From Halanaerobiales bacterium (GTDB taxonomy: Bacteria; Bacillota; Halanaerobiia; Halanaerobiales; DTU029): a stretch of DNA of 64,000 nucleotides. The position numbers and the translations under genes were made by a program. Of this stretch, positions 10,197-21,541 are shown one piece after another. Where the stretch lies: assembly GCA_025451675.1 (NCBI GenBank), contig JANWJZ010000005.1:1-64000 (forward strand), read 5' to 3'. The notes under the pieces were generated by a model, which worked only from the letters and a program-made list of their open reading frames with translations, did no database searches and was not told the DNA's origin. Positions within the stretch are counted from its first letter, which is position 1. Each line of letters opens with the position of its first letter.

Positions 10197-10212
10197 TAAC
10201 GGAGGAAAAAAG

Positions 10213-10590
10213 TTGAAGCTCTTACAAATGCTTGCCAGTTTTAAAAATGCCTTTGCAGGTTTAAACCATACCCTGCGCACACAGAGGAATATGCGGATTC
10301 ATTTTATCATGGCCGTTCTGGCCCTCATTATTAGTCTTTATTTAAAAATAAGCAGGCTGGAACTGCTTATGGTCTTTTTCTCCATTTTTCTTGTTATCTC
10401 CATGGAATTATTCAATACTGCTGTTGAAATAATAATCGACATGATTTCCAGTGAATACAGAATCAGGGCCAAAATTGTAAAAAATGTTTCAGCTGCAGCA
10501 GTACTGGTAGCTGCCCTGAATGCCCTTATAGTCGCTTATCTAGTCTTTGCCGACAAATTCGTATCTTTTCTGGAAAGGATGGCAGGGTAG
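10213..10590 (+). CDS. dgkA: Diacylglycerol kinase family protein (DgkA-like)
   Basis: Three TM helices, SFKNAFAGL, MELFNTAVEIIIDMIS. Confidence 0.92.
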   Translation: MKLLQMLASFKNAFAGLNHTLRTQRNMRIHFIMAVLALIISLYLKISRLELLMVFFSIFLVISMELFNTAVEIIIDMISSEYRIRAKIVKNVSAAAVLVAALNALIVAYLVFADKFVSFLERMAG

Positions 10591-10622
10591 TGATAGAAAA
10601 GATCTGAAATGAGGGAAGATAA

Positions 10623-11630
10623 ATGAAAAGACGGACGGGAATCATTTTATCAAGTATAATTTTACTTATAGTCCTCATTACTAATATCATTATGTTGGCC
10701 CGGGTACTGGGTATGATTTATTTACCGGGAGAAATTACCCCGCTGGATAAGGCCAGACAGGCTGCCCAGTCTGTTATCAAATATAGTGAAGATCTGGCTG
10801 CCAGTTATGAATTGGCCAACAATAAAGAGGTGCGGGATATTCTTGCCAGGTTTAAATATGAAATAGAAAAAGCAGAGAACGTGGATGCTGTAGCCAGTTT
10901 GATGCTGGATTACGGCAGGCAGACCCAGGATGTTATCTTCCGTTTGCTGCAGGAAAAACAGATCAACCAGGTTTTCAGTGTAATCAATAGCCAGAGTTTA
11001 CCCCAATCAGGCAAGATTACTATAGCCAGGTTTGATAATGAGATGCAGATACTGGACCCTGACAATATCCTTACTGAAGAGAGCATAAAAAAACTGGAGG
11101 AAATATCCTTTAACCAAACCCTGGAAATAGAAATCATTGAAGGCAGGGCCAGGCTGGTACCCACCGGTGATATAATTAACCAGGTCAATTTCCTGCAGAC
11201 CAAAGTAGCTTCACTGGAACGACAGTTAAAGGCCCTGGAACAAAAAGCCGGTTATGAAGCCATGACCGGAAAAGGTATAATTATAAAAGTCTATGACAAC
11301 ATGGGCAATAACGAAAATACGGGCATTGTCCATGATCAGGATATAAGGAATATTGTTAATGAACTGAAGATAGCCGGTGCAGCCGGCATAGAAATAGGTG
11401 GCCAGCGCCTGAATGTGACCTCTGCAATCCGTTGTGTCGGGCCGACCATACTGGTCAACAATAAACCCATCCCGGTAAATCCCATCACCATTAAGGCCAT
11501 AGGGGAGCCGGAAGTGCTGGCCAGCAGCCTTGATATTATCAAAAACCAGTTAAGGAATTTTGGGATCAGGATGGATATAAGTGTTGAGGAAGAACTACGC
11601 TTAAGCGGCCAAAGTAATTATGAAAGGTGA
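10623..11630 (+). CDS. DUF881-like membrane-anchored coiled-coil protein
   Basis: N-terminal TM, coiled coil, and C-terminal TGKGIIIKVYDN...IVNELKIAGAAGIEIGGQRL typical of DUF881. Confidence 0.7.
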   Translation: MKRRTGIILSSIILLIVLITNIIMLARVLGMIYLPGEITPLDKARQAAQSVIKYSEDLAASYELANNKEVRDILARFKYEIEKAENVDAVASLMLDYGRQTQDVIFRLLQEKQINQVFSVINSQSLPQSGKITIARFDNEMQILDPDNILTEESIKKLEEISFNQTLEIEIIEGRARLVPTGDIINQVNFLQTKVASLERQLKALEQKAGYEAMTGKGIIIKVYDNMGNNENTGIVHDQDIRNIVNELKIAGAAGIEIGGQRLNVTSAIRCVGPTILVNNKPIPVNPITIKAIGEPEVLASSLDIIKNQLRNFGIRMDISVEEELRLSGQSNYER

Positions 11631-13120
11631 TATCGATGAAAAAAACCTGTTATACTGGCATGTTATTATTGCTGATTGTTATACTGGTCGCCTGTTCCGG
11701 TGCTGAAAACGGCAGCCGGGATGAACAGGTTATTTCTGGGGAAGGTTATCCAGTGGAGGAACTGGTTCCGGAACTACAGGAAGTACAGGAAACAGATGAT
11801 TTGAATGATGAAAGTGAAAAGGGAAACCAGTCTGAACAATCCCTTCCTGATGAAGAGGCTCTTCCCGCAGATAAGCTCAGTACGGGGACTCCCGTAGTTG
11901 AGAAAATCTTTTATTCACCTTTTACAGGGGAGCCTGTTGAGGATTTTTACATAAGAAAGGCTCTAATGGTTATCGTAGAAAACTCTCCCCAGGCCAGGCC
12001 CCAGTCCGGCCTGGATGAAGCCTCCATCATCTATGAATTCCTGGTGGAGGGGGGTATAACAAGATTCCTGGCTTTATATTGGGATAAAATCCCCGAAAAA
12101 ATAGGCCCAGTACGTAGTGCCAGGCCGTATTTTATAGAAACAGCCAGAGAGTATGATGCCCTGTTACTACATGCCGGCGCCAGCCCGGAAGGATTTGCCA
12201 TGCTGGCAGAAGGGCAGCTGGCCCATCTGGATCAAATCTACAATGGACAGTATTACTGGCGCAGCAGTGATCGCCGGGCACCCCACAATCTATATACAGG
12301 GAGTAAAAGGATAGAAAGGTATTTGGATCAATTAATCGGGCAGGAATACAGTGCCAGATTTGATTTCCAGCTGGTCAGTTTTATCAAACCTGATGATAAA
12401 AGGGCAGATTTTATCAAGATTCCTTACTGGGGCGGGACGACTGTTTTTTACAGGTATAATAAAGAAGAAAATTTATATTATAGATATTATGGATTTATGG
12501 AAACCCCTCATTTCCTTGATAATAATAAACAGCTTACTGCAAAAAATATAATTATACAGTATACAGAAACCAGACTACTTGATGAAGTCGGCCGCCTGGA
12601 GATAGAACTGGAGGGCAGCGGCAAAGCTTTAATGTTTAAAGATGGTATCGTAATTGAAGGGTTCTGGAAAAAGGATGGAGATTCCTTTACCCAGTTCTAT
12701 AATCAGCAGGGAGAGAAATTGACATTTAACCCCGGCCAGACCTGGATTCATATAGTACCTTCCAGCATAGAAGTCCTGTATCAGGATACCAGTGCCATTA
12801 TAGAAGCAGAGGAAGATACAGAAGATTATATAGGGGAAGAAAATTTAGAAGAAAACATGGGAGAAGAAGATTTAGAGGAAGGAATCCCGGAACAGGAGGG
12901 AGATCCAGGACAGGCTGATGGGCCTGAAGTGGACAGGCCTGCCGGGCAGGAAGATGAACCTGCTGTTCCTGTAACAACCTATACTGAAGAAAGTATAGAT
13001 TCCAGCCTTCCCGGTAATGAAGATATAGTTAATGGAAATAATGATTATGAGGAAGACATTATACTTGATCTGCTTAATTCTGTATTCCCTTATATTGAGG
13101 ATGTTGGAAAAGGAGCGTGA
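11627..13120 (+). CDS. DUF3048 domain lipoprotein (YerB-like) with acidic C-terminal tail
   Basis: Lipobox LLIVILVACSG; ENSPQARPQSGLDEASIIYEFLVEGGITRFLALYW and GPVRSARPYFIETA motifs. Confidence 0.88.
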   Translation: MISMKKTCYTGMLLLLIVILVACSGAENGSRDEQVISGEGYPVEELVPELQEVQETDDLNDESEKGNQSEQSLPDEEALPADKLSTGTPVVEKIFYSPFTGEPVEDFYIRKALMVIVENSPQARPQSGLDEASIIYEFLVEGGITRFLALYWDKIPEKIGPVRSARPYFIETAREYDALLLHAGASPEGFAMLAEGQLAHLDQIYNGQYYWRSSDRRAPHNLYTGSKRIERYLDQLIGQEYSARFDFQLVSFIKPDDKRADFIKIPYWGGTTVFYRYNKEENLYYRYYGFMETPHFLDNNKQLTAKNIIIQYTETRLLDEVGRLEIELEGSGKALMFKDGIVIEGFWKKDGDSFTQFYNQQGEKLTFNPGQTWIHIVPSSIEVLYQDTSAIIEAEEDTEDYIGEENLEENMGEEDLEEGIPEQEGDPGQADGPEVDRPAGQEDEPAVPVTTYTEESIDSSLPGNEDIVNGNNDYEEDIILDLLNSVFPYIEDVGKGA

Positions 13121-13126
13121 TAGCTG

Positions 13127-13534
13127 TTGGATGAGAAAATTGCCCGTTTGCTGGGATTGGCGATAGAAGCGAGGAAAAACTCCTATTCACCCTATTCAAA
13201 TTTCCCTATTGGCGCAGCCCTCTTATGCAAAAATGGGGAAATATATACCGGTACTAATGTAGAAAATGCCTCCTATGGGTTAACTAATTGTGCGGAAAGG
13301 ACAGCAATTTTCAAGGCAGTCTCCGAAGGGGTCCGGGAATTTGACACAATGGTAGTAGTTGCTGATACCGAGCGTCCCATCCCTCCTTGCGGTGCCTGCC
13401 GGCAGGTCATCCTGGAGTTTGGGGAAGATATCCAGGTGATATTGGCCAATCTCAAAGGTGATTATCAGCAATATCAAATAAAGGATTTATTACCAGGAGC
13501 ATTTAATAGAAAGGACATGGAAAATGACATATAA
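13127..13534 (+). CDS. cdd: Cytidine deaminase
   Basis: ARKNSYSPYSNFPIGAALL, NAAERTAIFKA-like NCAERTAIFKA, PCGACRQVI. Start TTG/ATG near 13127. Confidence 0.95.
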   Translation: MDEKIARLLGLAIEARKNSYSPYSNFPIGAALLCKNGEIYTGTNVENASYGLTNCAERTAIFKAVSEGVREFDTMVVVADTERPIPPCGACRQVILEFGEDIQVILANLKGDYQQYQIKDLLPGAFNRKDMENDI

Positions 13535-14405
13535 ATCAGGTTTTATTTCCGTTATCGGCCGGCCTAATGTAGGCAAGTCAACCCTTGTAAACAGGATAAT
13601 CGGAGAAAAGATTACCATAACATCCCCAAAACCCCAGACAACCAGAAACAGGATACAGGCTGTCTATACTGAAGAGAGGGGACAGATAATTTTTGTGGAT
13701 ACACCGGGTGTCCTCAAGGGGAAGAATGAACTGGACAAGTACATGTTAGATCAGGTCTATAAAAGCCTGGAAGGTATAGATCTGGCCATCTTTCTAATAG
13801 ATGCCAGTACTTATTTTGGCAAAGGTGATGAATTTATTTTCCAGGAATTACAAAACTATAAAACCCCCACTCTGGTGGTATTAAATAAGATTGATCAGTT
13901 AAAAACAGGAGAACTGGAAGAAAAGATAAAGGAGATAAAAGAAAAAACAGGCCGGGAAGTTATTCCCATCTCTGCCCTTGATGGGAGAAATATAGATCAC
14001 CTGATTGATATAATTTTTGAACATTTACCGGAAGGCCCTCAGTATTATCCGGCTGATATGATTACCGACCAAATTGAACAGTTTATTATTGCTGAAATGA
14101 TCAGGGAAAAAATCTTCCTTTTGACCAGGGAAGAGATTCCATATGGTGTTGCCGTGCTGATTGAGGAGATGAAAGAACGGGAAAATGGTTTGTTTTATAT
14201 AAGGGCAGTTATCTATGTAGAGAAGGATTCCCACAAGGGGATCATCATAGGTAAAGAGGGCAGGATGTTAAAGGAAATTGGAAAAATGGCCAGGGAAGAT
14301 ATTGAGGATCTTCTGCAGACCGATGTCTACCTGGATCTCTGGGTAAAGGTATTGAAGGATTGGCGAGCAAAAGAAGAAATGGTCAGAAGAATGGGATATA
14401 GATAA
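13524..14405 (+). CDS. era: GTPase Era
   Basis: GRPNVGKSTLVNRIIGEKITITSPKPQTTRNRI; DTPGVLKGKNELD; KH domain. Confidence 0.97.
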   Translation: MTYKSGFISVIGRPNVGKSTLVNRIIGEKITITSPKPQTTRNRIQAVYTEERGQIIFVDTPGVLKGKNELDKYMLDQVYKSLEGIDLAIFLIDASTYFGKGDEFIFQELQNYKTPTLVVLNKIDQLKTGELEEKIKEIKEKTGREVIPISALDGRNIDHLIDIIFEHLPEGPQYYPADMITDQIEQFIIAEMIREKIFLLTREEIPYGVAVLIEEMKERENGLFYIRAVIYVEKDSHKGIIIGKEGRMLKEIGKMAREDIEDLLQTDVYLDLWVKVLKDWRAKEEMVRRMGYR

Positions 14406-14481
14406 ATAATGAAGGAATAATGTAAAATTTGAAGAATAATAGCTTGTGAGGAAATAATGTAGTTCAGGGAGTGAAATTTCT

Positions 14482-15180
14482 ATGGCTATAAAACCTCGCG
14501 ATATGGCAAAGATGATAGATCATACATTATTAAGTCCTACAGCAAATGTTGAAGATATCAGAGACTTATGTCAGGAAGCCTATGATTATGATTTTGCTTC
14601 CGTCTGTGTAAATCCAATCTTTGTACCACTGGCAGCAAAGCTGCTGGCCAATTCTTCGGTGAAGGTAACCACTGTTGTTGGTTTCCCTCTGGGGGCTACT
14701 ACCACTGAGGTTAAGGCTTATGAAACCCGTAATGCTATAAAAAACGGGGCCCAGGAAATCGATATGGTTATAAATTTAGGTGCCTTTAAATCAGGGGCAT
14801 ATGATCTGGTTGAAGCTGATATCAGGGCGGTAGTCGATGCTACCGGAACTGCTGGCATCACTTCCGATATCATCGTTAAAGTAATTCTGGAAATATGTTA
14901 TCTAAATGAAGAGGAGATTGTTCAGGCTTGCCTCCTGGCGAAAAATGCCGGAGCCGATTTTGTGAAAACATCTACTGGTTTTGGCCCTGGCGGAGCCACT
15001 ACAGAAGCTGTCAGCCTGATGCGGAAAACTGTAGGCCGGGAAATAGGTGTAAAGGCAGCTGGCGGTATCAGGAATTATAAAGATGCACTGGATATGCTTA
15101 ATGCCGGTGCCAACCGGATCGGAACCAGTTCCGGTGTGGCCATAGTAACCGGTGAAGGCATGCCTGAAGAAGAAAGTTAA
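14482..15180 (+). CDS. deoC: Deoxyribose-phosphate aldolase
   Basis: [53 protein letters not shown]. Confidence 0.96.
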   Translation: MAIKPRDMAKMIDHTLLSPTANVEDIRDLCQEAYDYDFASVCVNPIFVPLAAKLLANSSVKVTTVVGFPLGATTTEVKAYETRNAIKNGAQEIDMVINLGAFKSGAYDLVEADIRAVVDATGTAGITSDIIVKVILEICYLNEEEIVQACLLAKNAGADFVKTSTGFGPGGATTEAVSLMRKTVGREIGVKAAGGIRNYKDALDMLNAGANRIGTSSGVAIVTGEGMPEEES

Positions 15181-15181
15181 A

Positions 15182-15961
15182 ATGAGTATTATCAGGACAG
15201 AAGCCATTGTGTTAAAACAATTTGATCTGGGAGAGGCGGACAAGATTATCACCTTTTTCACTAAAGATTATGGGAAGGTCAGGGCTGTCGCCAAAGGTGT
15301 CCGTAAGAGCAGAAGCTCCATGTCGGGGATTGTCTTACCCTTTAATTATAACCTGGTGACAATATACCGCGGTAAATCCATTGACCGGATTAATCAGGTC
15401 AGGAATATCTTTTCCTTTAACAGGCTCAGGGAAGACCTGGTTAAAATGGCCTATGCCTCCTTTGTTGCTGAAGCTGTGGAAAAGGTCAGCCAGGAAAACC
15501 AGGCCAATGAAGCCCTTTTTGCACTCCTTTTATCTACCCTGCATAAAATAATGGTAGCAGAAGAGGGACTCCCATATATTGAATTAATCTTTAAAATAAG
15601 CTTACTGGTAGTGCTGGGGTTGAAACCCCAGCTGGACTATTGTGCCATCTGCAATAAAAAGCTGGATTATTGGGAAAGGAATTTTTTCCATATCCAGCAG
15701 GGTGGATTAATCTGTCCGGAATGTTTTCAGGATAACCAGGATGAATTCAGGTTACAGGGTTTTATCCTTTCAGTAAAAATGGTAAAAACCCTGACGAATA
15801 TTATTAATAATGGGTTTAAGTCATTAGCTGCTCTAGAACTTACAGAAAGGGAATACCGGCAACTTGATCAATTAGCCAATCAGTTTATCAAATATCACCT
15901 TGAATTGCAGTTAAAATCCTATGATTTTTTGTATATGATAAAAAATTTAGGAGAAACTTAA
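15182..15961 (+). CDS. recO: DNA repair protein RecO (probable start ATG 15182 rather than 15152)
   Basis: MSIIRTEAIVLKQFDLGEADKIITFFTKDYGKVRAVAKGVRK; Zn-finger CAICNKKLDY...CPECF. Confidence 0.93.
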   Translation: MSIIRTEAIVLKQFDLGEADKIITFFTKDYGKVRAVAKGVRKSRSSMSGIVLPFNYNLVTIYRGKSIDRINQVRNIFSFNRLREDLVKMAYASFVAEAVEKVSQENQANEALFALLLSTLHKIMVAEEGLPYIELIFKISLLVVLGLKPQLDYCAICNKKLDYWERNFFHIQQGGLICPECFQDNQDEFRLQGFILSVKMVKTLTNIINNGFKSLAALELTEREYRQLDQLANQFIKYHLELQLKSYDFLYMIKNLGET

Positions 15962-15967
15962 AATGAG

Positions 15968-16369
15968 GTGATAATTATGGACACTTTAGAAAAGATAGAC
16001 CAGATCAGGCAGCGTTTAGGTGTTACTTATGAAGAAGCCTATAAGGCTCTGGAGGAATGCAATGGTGATCTCATCTCTGCCTTAATAAAGCTGGAGAAGG
16101 AACAGAAACAGGCAGGAAAACATGTAAACGTAGATGTCTTACAGGTTAAGGGGCAGGAATTACTCAATAAGATTAAGGAAATAATCAAGGAAGGAAATGT
16201 GAACAAGATTGTAGTCAAAAATGATGAGAGAACATTAATGGAAATCCCTGTAACCGCAGGGGTAGTAGGGCTTGTTCTTTTTCCCTACCTGACTTTACTG
16301 GCTGGAGCAGCCGCCCTGTATAAAGACTATACCCTGGAGATTGAACGGGATTCAGACATGGAAGAATAA
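15968..16369 (+). CDS. DUF4342/UBA-like domain protein
   Basis: UBA-like N-terminus (IDQIRQRLGVTYEEAYKALEECNGDLISALIKLE) plus membrane-proximal C-terminal domain. Confidence 0.75.
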   Translation: MIIMDTLEKIDQIRQRLGVTYEEAYKALEECNGDLISALIKLEKEQKQAGKHVNVDVLQVKGQELLNKIKEIIKEGNVNKIVVKNDERTLMEIPVTAGVVGLVLFPYLTLLAGAAALYKDYTLEIERDSDMEE

Positions 16370-16468
16370 AAGGCAGGATATAAAATAAATAAAAATAGCA
16401 GTAGATTACTGGCATAATCCAATCAGGAAATTCTTCTATAAATAAATCTTTTTGGGGAGGACAAAGCA

Positions 16469-17455
16469 TTGCTGAGAAGAATTGATATAGAAGAAAGGGA
16501 AGCCAGGATATTATCTGCTTATGCCTGTCTGAGTAGAGATAGTAAAGGAAGACAGAGGGAAGACAAGTTATGTGATATCAGAACCATCTTTCAACAGGAC
16601 CGGGACCGGATAATCCATTCCAAGGCTTTCCGGCGTTTAAAACATAAGACCCAGGTATTTCTGATTCCGGAAGGGGATCACTACCGGACAAGATTAACCC
16701 ATACTCTGGAGGTAGCCCAGATTGCCCGTACCATTGCCAGGGCATTAGTATTAAATGAAGACCTTACAGAAGCCATTGCTTTAGGCCATGATCTGGGCCA
16801 TACACCTTTTGGACATGCCGGTGAAAAAGCCCTGAATGAAGTATGTAAAGCTGGATTTAAACATAATGAGCAGAGCCTGCGGGTTGTGGATATAATAGAG
16901 GACCTGAACCTCTCCTATGAAGTAAGGGATGGTATCCTTAATCACACCGGCCAGCAGGCCCCGGCTACTCTGGAAGGCCAAATTGTTAAAATTGCCGACC
17001 GGATAGCCTATATTAACCATGATATAGATGATGCTATCCGGGCAGGTATAATCAGCCTGAAAGATATTCCGGCTCATCTTCTGGATATACTGGGAGAAAC
17101 CCATTCTGACAGGGTAGACCGGATGGTCCGGGATATCATTGAGAACAGCTGGGGCAAAGACAGGATTGAAAGGTCTCCTGAAGTAGAGAAAGCAACGGAA
17201 GAATTGCGGGCCTTTCTATACGAAAATGTATATATAGATTCTTTAGCAAAAAAAGAAGAAGATAAAGCAATAAAGTTAGTGAAAAGTTTGTTTGAATATT
17301 ACATGGAAAATCCCGCAGAAATAACATTTGGAGAATGCAGCCCTGCTGAGCGGGAGCAGCTGGTTGTTGATTATATAGCCGGTATGACTGACACCTATGC
17401 TGTTAATAAATGGAAGGAACTGATTTTACCTCTACCCTGGAAGGAAAGCATTTAG
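16469..17455 (+). CDS. dgt: dGTP triphosphohydrolase-like HD protein
   Basis: CDIRTIFQQDRDRIIHSKAFRRLKHKTQVF, RLTHTLEVAQIARTIARAL, GHDLGHTPFGHAGE. Start TTG. Confidence 0.95.
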   Translation: MLRRIDIEEREARILSAYACLSRDSKGRQREDKLCDIRTIFQQDRDRIIHSKAFRRLKHKTQVFLIPEGDHYRTRLTHTLEVAQIARTIARALVLNEDLTEAIALGHDLGHTPFGHAGEKALNEVCKAGFKHNEQSLRVVDIIEDLNLSYEVRDGILNHTGQQAPATLEGQIVKIADRIAYINHDIDDAIRAGIISLKDIPAHLLDILGETHSDRVDRMVRDIIENSWGKDRIERSPEVEKATEELRAFLYENVYIDSLAKKEEDKAIKLVKSLFEYYMENPAEITFGECSPAEREQLVVDYIAGMTDTYAVNKWKELILPLPWKESI

Positions 17456-17536
17456 CTTACCAATTTTTTTAAAAAAGAAAAAAATATGAAGGATTTTTTT
17501 AATGCATGCAGAATTTTTAATTAAGGGTGAATAAAA

Positions 17537-19285
17537 TTGTCGGGAAGCTTCGAAGAGTTTGTAGAAAAAGTAAAAAATACAGTAGATATTGTTGAAATCG
17601 TTTCCGATTATCTTCCTTTGAAAAGAGCCGGCAATAATTACAAGGGCCTCTGTCCATTTCACCTGGAAAAAACACCATCTTTTACTGTCAACCAGGATAA
17701 GCAGTTTTATTACTGTTTTGGTTGTGGAGCAGGTGGAGATATTATCAATTTTTTAATGGAGATTGAAAATATAACCTTTAGAGAGGCCATTGAAATACTC
17801 GCCAATCGTGCTGGATTAAGAATGCCAGGTTATGATACTGGCTATAATAATTCATACCAGAAGCAGGAGATGCGGGAAAGAGAGCGAATCTTTAATTTGC
17901 ACAAATTAGCAGCCAGGTTTTATCATTATATATTATGTAAAACAGAGGCAGGTAAAAAAGCCCTGCAATATTTAAATAAAAGAGGCTTTACCAATGCTGA
18001 TGTAGAAAAATTCTACCTTGGATATGCTCCCGACAGATGGGACAGCCTGCTGAAATTTCTTCTCAAAAAAGAATTCACTATAGAAGAAATAGAGAAAGCC
18101 GGGATGGTTTCCCGGGGTAAAAGTGGCCATTATTATGATCGTTTCAGGGATCGGGTTATTTTCCCGATTTTTAATATCAGAGGGGAAGTAATTGCCTTTG
18201 GCGGGCGGATACTGGAGGAAAAAGATTCTGCTCCCAAATACCTGAATTCCCCTGAAACTGTAATTTTTAAGAAAAGTGAAAATCTCTATGGCCTTAATTG
18301 GGCAAGGGATAGGATCAGGGCCAGCAATAGTGCCATAGTTATGGAAGGCTATACTGATGTATTGACGGCCCATAAACATGGACTTAATAACACTATCGCC
18401 TCACTGGGGACTGCCTTTACTATAGAGCATGCCAGGTTAATAAAACGCTATGCGCAAAATGTCTATATTGCCTATGATGCAGATACAGCAGGAGCTGCCG
18501 CTACCTTGCGGGGAATGGAATTACTGGAAGGTGAAGGATTAAATGTCAGGATAATTCAATTGCCGGCCGGCATGGATCCTGATGAATTTATAAGAAGAGA
18601 AGGAAATGAAGGTTTTGCCAGCCTGCAGGAATCGGCAGTAAACCTGATTGATTATAAAGTCAGCCAGCTGGAGAAGGAATATAAGCCAGATACGTTAGAA
18701 GGAAAAATCAATTTTACCAAAGCCTTAGTTCGTTTATTAGCCGGAATAGATGATCAGATTAAGAGGGATATTTACATCCAGGCCTTTGCTGACAGGTATA
18801 ATATAGATGTAGAAACCATAAATAAAGGTATAAGGCAATATCATAGTAAATCCGGTAAAATTAAGGATAAAAATTATAATTACAGATATACTAAAATAGA
18901 TAATAAGACAAGAGATAAACAAAATATAAATAGTATTGAAGCAGCTTTCCTGAAATTATATCTGGAGGAAAATGAGCAGAGAGGAGCTCTTTTAAAATAT
19001 CTGGAAGCCGGGAACTTTACGGCCCATTATCAAAAATTGGTTAAATTACTGCGAAAGCACTCTGCTGATAGTCTGGGGCAATTAGTGGCAAGGGTTGATG
19101 AAGATACTAAAAAACAGATTTTAGCCTTGCTGGCTATGGAAAAACGGCATGGGGTCCAGGAAATTATCAGCGCTTTCTGTAAAAAAATCAAGAAGGATAT
19201 TTATAGAGATTTAACAACAAATAAAACCTATAGCTTGGGAGAAATTAATCAGTTATTATTGAAATTTATCAGGATAACTGCTTAA
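17537..19285 (+). CDS. dnaG: DNA primase
   Basis: [15 protein letters not shown]...[12 protein letters not shown] zinc finger; [21 protein letters not shown]...YDADTAG. Start TTG. Confidence 0.97.
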   Translation: MSGSFEEFVEKVKNTVDIVEIVSDYLPLKRAGNNYKGLCPFHLEKTPSFTVNQDKQFYYCFGCGAGGDIINFLMEIENITFREAIEILANRAGLRMPGYDTGYNNSYQKQEMRERERIFNLHKLAARFYHYILCKTEAGKKALQYLNKRGFTNADVEKFYLGYAPDRWDSLLKFLLKKEFTIEEIEKAGMVSRGKSGHYYDRFRDRVIFPIFNIRGEVIAFGGRILEEKDSAPKYLNSPETVIFKKSENLYGLNWARDRIRASNSAIVMEGYTDVLTAHKHGLNNTIASLGTAFTIEHARLIKRYAQNVYIAYDADTAGAAATLRGMELLEGEGLNVRIIQLPAGMDPDEFIRREGNEGFASLQESAVNLIDYKVSQLEKEYKPDTLEGKINFTKALVRLLAGIDDQIKRDIYIQAFADRYNIDVETINKGIRQYHSKSGKIKDKNYNYRYTKIDNKTRDKQNINSIEAAFLKLYLEENEQRGALLKYLEAGNFTAHYQKLVKLLRKHSADSLGQLVARVDEDTKKQILALLAMEKRHGVQEIISAFCKKIKKDIYRDLTTNKTYSLGEINQLLLKFIRITA

Positions 19286-19319
19286 TATTCACCTGTATTT
19301 GTTGAAAGGAGGGAATCTA

Positions 19320-20408
19320 ATGGCAAAATACCAAGAAAAAGATCCGGTAAGTATTGGAGAAGTGCAGAATCTAATTAATAAAGGTAAAAAAGAAGGTTTT
19401 TTGACCTATGAAGAGATTATGGATGCTCTGGAAGAGGTAGAGCTGGATTCAGATGATATAGAAAGAATATATGAACTCTTTAATGAGATGGATATAGATA
19501 TCAAGGATGAGAGTGAGAAGGATAGGGATGATGGAGAGTTAGAAGTAGATGACCTTGATTTATCTGTTCCAGATGGAATAGGGATTGATGACCCTGTACG
19601 TATGTATCTAAAAGAGATTGGGAAGGTACCTCTTTTGACTGCAGATGAGGAAATAGAATTGGCCAAACGCATGGAACAGGGAGATGAGGCAGCAAAGAGG
19701 AAACTAATCGAAGCAAACCTGAGACTGGTAGTCAGCATTGCCAAAAAATATGTAGGCAGGGGGATGCTCTTCCTGGACCTGATTCAGGAAGGCAACCTGG
19801 GCCTGATCAAGGCAGTGGAGAAATTTGATTACCGGAAAGGCTTTAAATTCAGTACTTATGCTACCTGGTGGATCCGCCAGGCTATAACCCGCTCCATAGC
19901 TGACCAGGCAAGAACAATACGTATCCCTGTGCATATGGTGGAAACAATCAACAAATTGATCAGGGTTTCAAGACAATTACTGCAGGAAATGGGACGGGAG
20001 CCTACTCCTGAAGAGATAGGAAAGGAAATGGGCATCTCTGCTGATAAGGTGCAGGAAATCATGAAAATAGCCCAGGAACCGGTCTCACTGGAAACACCTA
20101 TCGGGGAAGAAGAGGATAGCCATCTGGGTGATTTTATTGAAGACGAAGATGCACCTGCTCCAGCTGCAGCGGCTTCATATATACTCCTGAAGGAACAACT
20201 GGATGATGTCCTGGATACCCTGACCGAAAGAGAAAAAAGGGTTCTGGAATTGCGCTTTGGTATAGAGGATGGGCGGCCCCGTACTCTGGAAGAGGTAGGT
20301 AAGGAATTTGGTGTTACCAGAGAACGGATAAGGCAGATAGAAGCAAAAGCCCTCAGGAAACTCCGGCACCCCAGCCGTAGTAAGAAGTTAAAGGATTATC
20401 TGGAATGA
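19320..20408 (+). CDS. rpoD: RNA polymerase sigma factor RpoD (SigA), likely start at ATG 19320
   Basis: Region 2 ([27 protein letters not shown]), region 4 ([59 protein letters not shown]); SD ggagg precedes 19320. Confidence 0.97.
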   Translation: MAKYQEKDPVSIGEVQNLINKGKKEGFLTYEEIMDALEEVELDSDDIERIYELFNEMDIDIKDESEKDRDDGELEVDDLDLSVPDGIGIDDPVRMYLKEIGKVPLLTADEEIELAKRMEQGDEAAKRKLIEANLRLVVSIAKKYVGRGMLFLDLIQEGNLGLIKAVEKFDYRKGFKFSTYATWWIRQAITRSIADQARTIRIPVHMVETINKLIRVSRQLLQEMGREPTPEEIGKEMGISADKVQEIMKIAQEPVSLETPIGEEEDSHLGDFIEDEDAPAPAAAASYILLKEQLDDVLDTLTEREKRVLELRFGIEDGRPRTLEEVGKEFGVTRERIRQIEAKALRKLRHPSRSKKLKDYLE

Positions 20409-20430
20409 TTTTATATAACTTAATATAAGG

Positions 20431-20463
20431 CCTTGTTCTTAATCAGGACAGGGTTTTTTTGTT
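20431..20463 (+). terminator. Rho-independent terminator after rpoD
   Basis: CCTTGTTCT/AGGACAGGG stem (with wobbles) followed by TTTTTTT. Confidence 0.75.
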
Positions 20464-20515
20464 GTTTAAATGCACATATCAGCCCTTTATTGAATAAAAT
20501 GGAGGAGTAGATAAA

Positions 20516-21310
20516 ATGTATAAGGTTAAAGATATAATAGAACTGGCCAATAGACTTGCTCCCCAGCGGCTGGCCTCTGAATGGGATAATACCGGCATAC
20601 AGATCTGCGATCCAGAGCAGGAAGTCGAAAGCATACTATTAAGCCTCGATATCAATGAAGCCGTAGTAGATGAAGCCATTTTGAAGAAGTGTCAATTGAT
20701 TATTTCTCATCACCCCCTGCTCTTCAGGCCGATAAGAAAAATTGAAAGACAGAATTATCAGGGCAGGCTTATCTATAAGATTATTTCCCATAAAATAAGT
20801 ATTTTTTCCATGCACACCAATCTGGATAGTACAGAAGGCGGTATTAATGATTATCTGGCCAATATCTTTGGCCTGTCAGATGTCAGGCCTTTAGGAGTGA
20901 GGGATAATACAGTACAGGAACCCGGGCCGGGACGGATTGGCATCCTGCCTGCCGGGAAAAGCCTGCAGGAGTTCCTACAGCTGGTCAAAGAAAAATTGAA
21001 TACAGAACAATTGCGTTATGTAGGAGAAGATGATAAAATCATTAAATCTGTTGCCATCTGTAGTGGCAGTGGCTCAGACTATATTTCCTTAGCTGCTAAA
21101 GAAGGTGCAGATTTGCTTCTTACCGGAGATATAAAATATCATCAGGCCCAGGAGGCCGAAGTACTTGGCCTGGGACTTATCGATGCCGGTCATTATCAAA
21201 CTGAAGTAATTGTCAAATCTCTTTTATATGATTATTTCACCCGGCATTTAAGGGGAGTGAACTTATATAAATCAGAGGTAAACACAGATCCCTGGAATTA
21301 CTTCTCTTAG
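20516..21310 (+). CDS. Nif3-like dinuclear metal center hexameric protein
   Basis: ISHHPLLFRPIRKI, MHTNLDSTEGGINDYLA, GDIKYHQAQEAEVLGLGLIDAGHYQTE. Confidence 0.94.
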   Translation: MYKVKDIIELANRLAPQRLASEWDNTGIQICDPEQEVESILLSLDINEAVVDEAILKKCQLIISHHPLLFRPIRKIERQNYQGRLIYKIISHKISIFSMHTNLDSTEGGINDYLANIFGLSDVRPLGVRDNTVQEPGPGRIGILPAGKSLQEFLQLVKEKLNTEQLRYVGEDDKIIKSVAICSGSGSDYISLAAKEGADLLLTGDIKYHQAQEAEVLGLGLIDAGHYQTEVIVKSLLYDYFTRHLRGVNLYKSEVNTDPWNYFS

Positions 21311-21335
21311 TATTTATTCAGGAAAGGGAGATATT

Positions 21336-21527
21336 ATGCAGTTTTTTTATCATACCTGCCTCTATTGTGGAAAAGGTATAAATCCTGAAAGGCTCCAGGT
21401 TTTACCGGAAACTAAAATCTGCAAGGAATGTGCTGAGAATATGGGCAGTGATCTAATCCTGCCCCGCAGGAGAGTAGGTATGGACCTTGAGACATATAAG
21501 GACCTGCTTGGAGCTATCAGGAGTTAA
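21336..21527 (+). CDS. Small (63 aa) TraR/DksA-type C4 zinc-finger-like protein
   Basis: CLYCGKGINPERLQVLPETKICKECAEN resembles the DksA/TraR C4 zinc finger; good SD (aaagggag). Confidence 0.6.
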   Translation: MQFFYHTCLYCGKGINPERLQVLPETKICKECAENMGSDLILPRRRVGMDLETYKDLLGAIRS

Positions 21528-21541
21528 ATGGGGGCGGACAC

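Noticed and set aside
12351-12551. + strand ORFs nested in other genes (12351-12551, 31188-31373, 35082-35276, 36768-37007, 43613-43858, 47099-47515)
   Set aside because: Out-of-frame reads inside DUF3048, lapA, relA, OTC and GH67 genes without family similarity.
14406-14481. AATAATG-type repeats between era and deoC
   Set aside because: Too short, imperfect and AT-rich to distinguish from chance.
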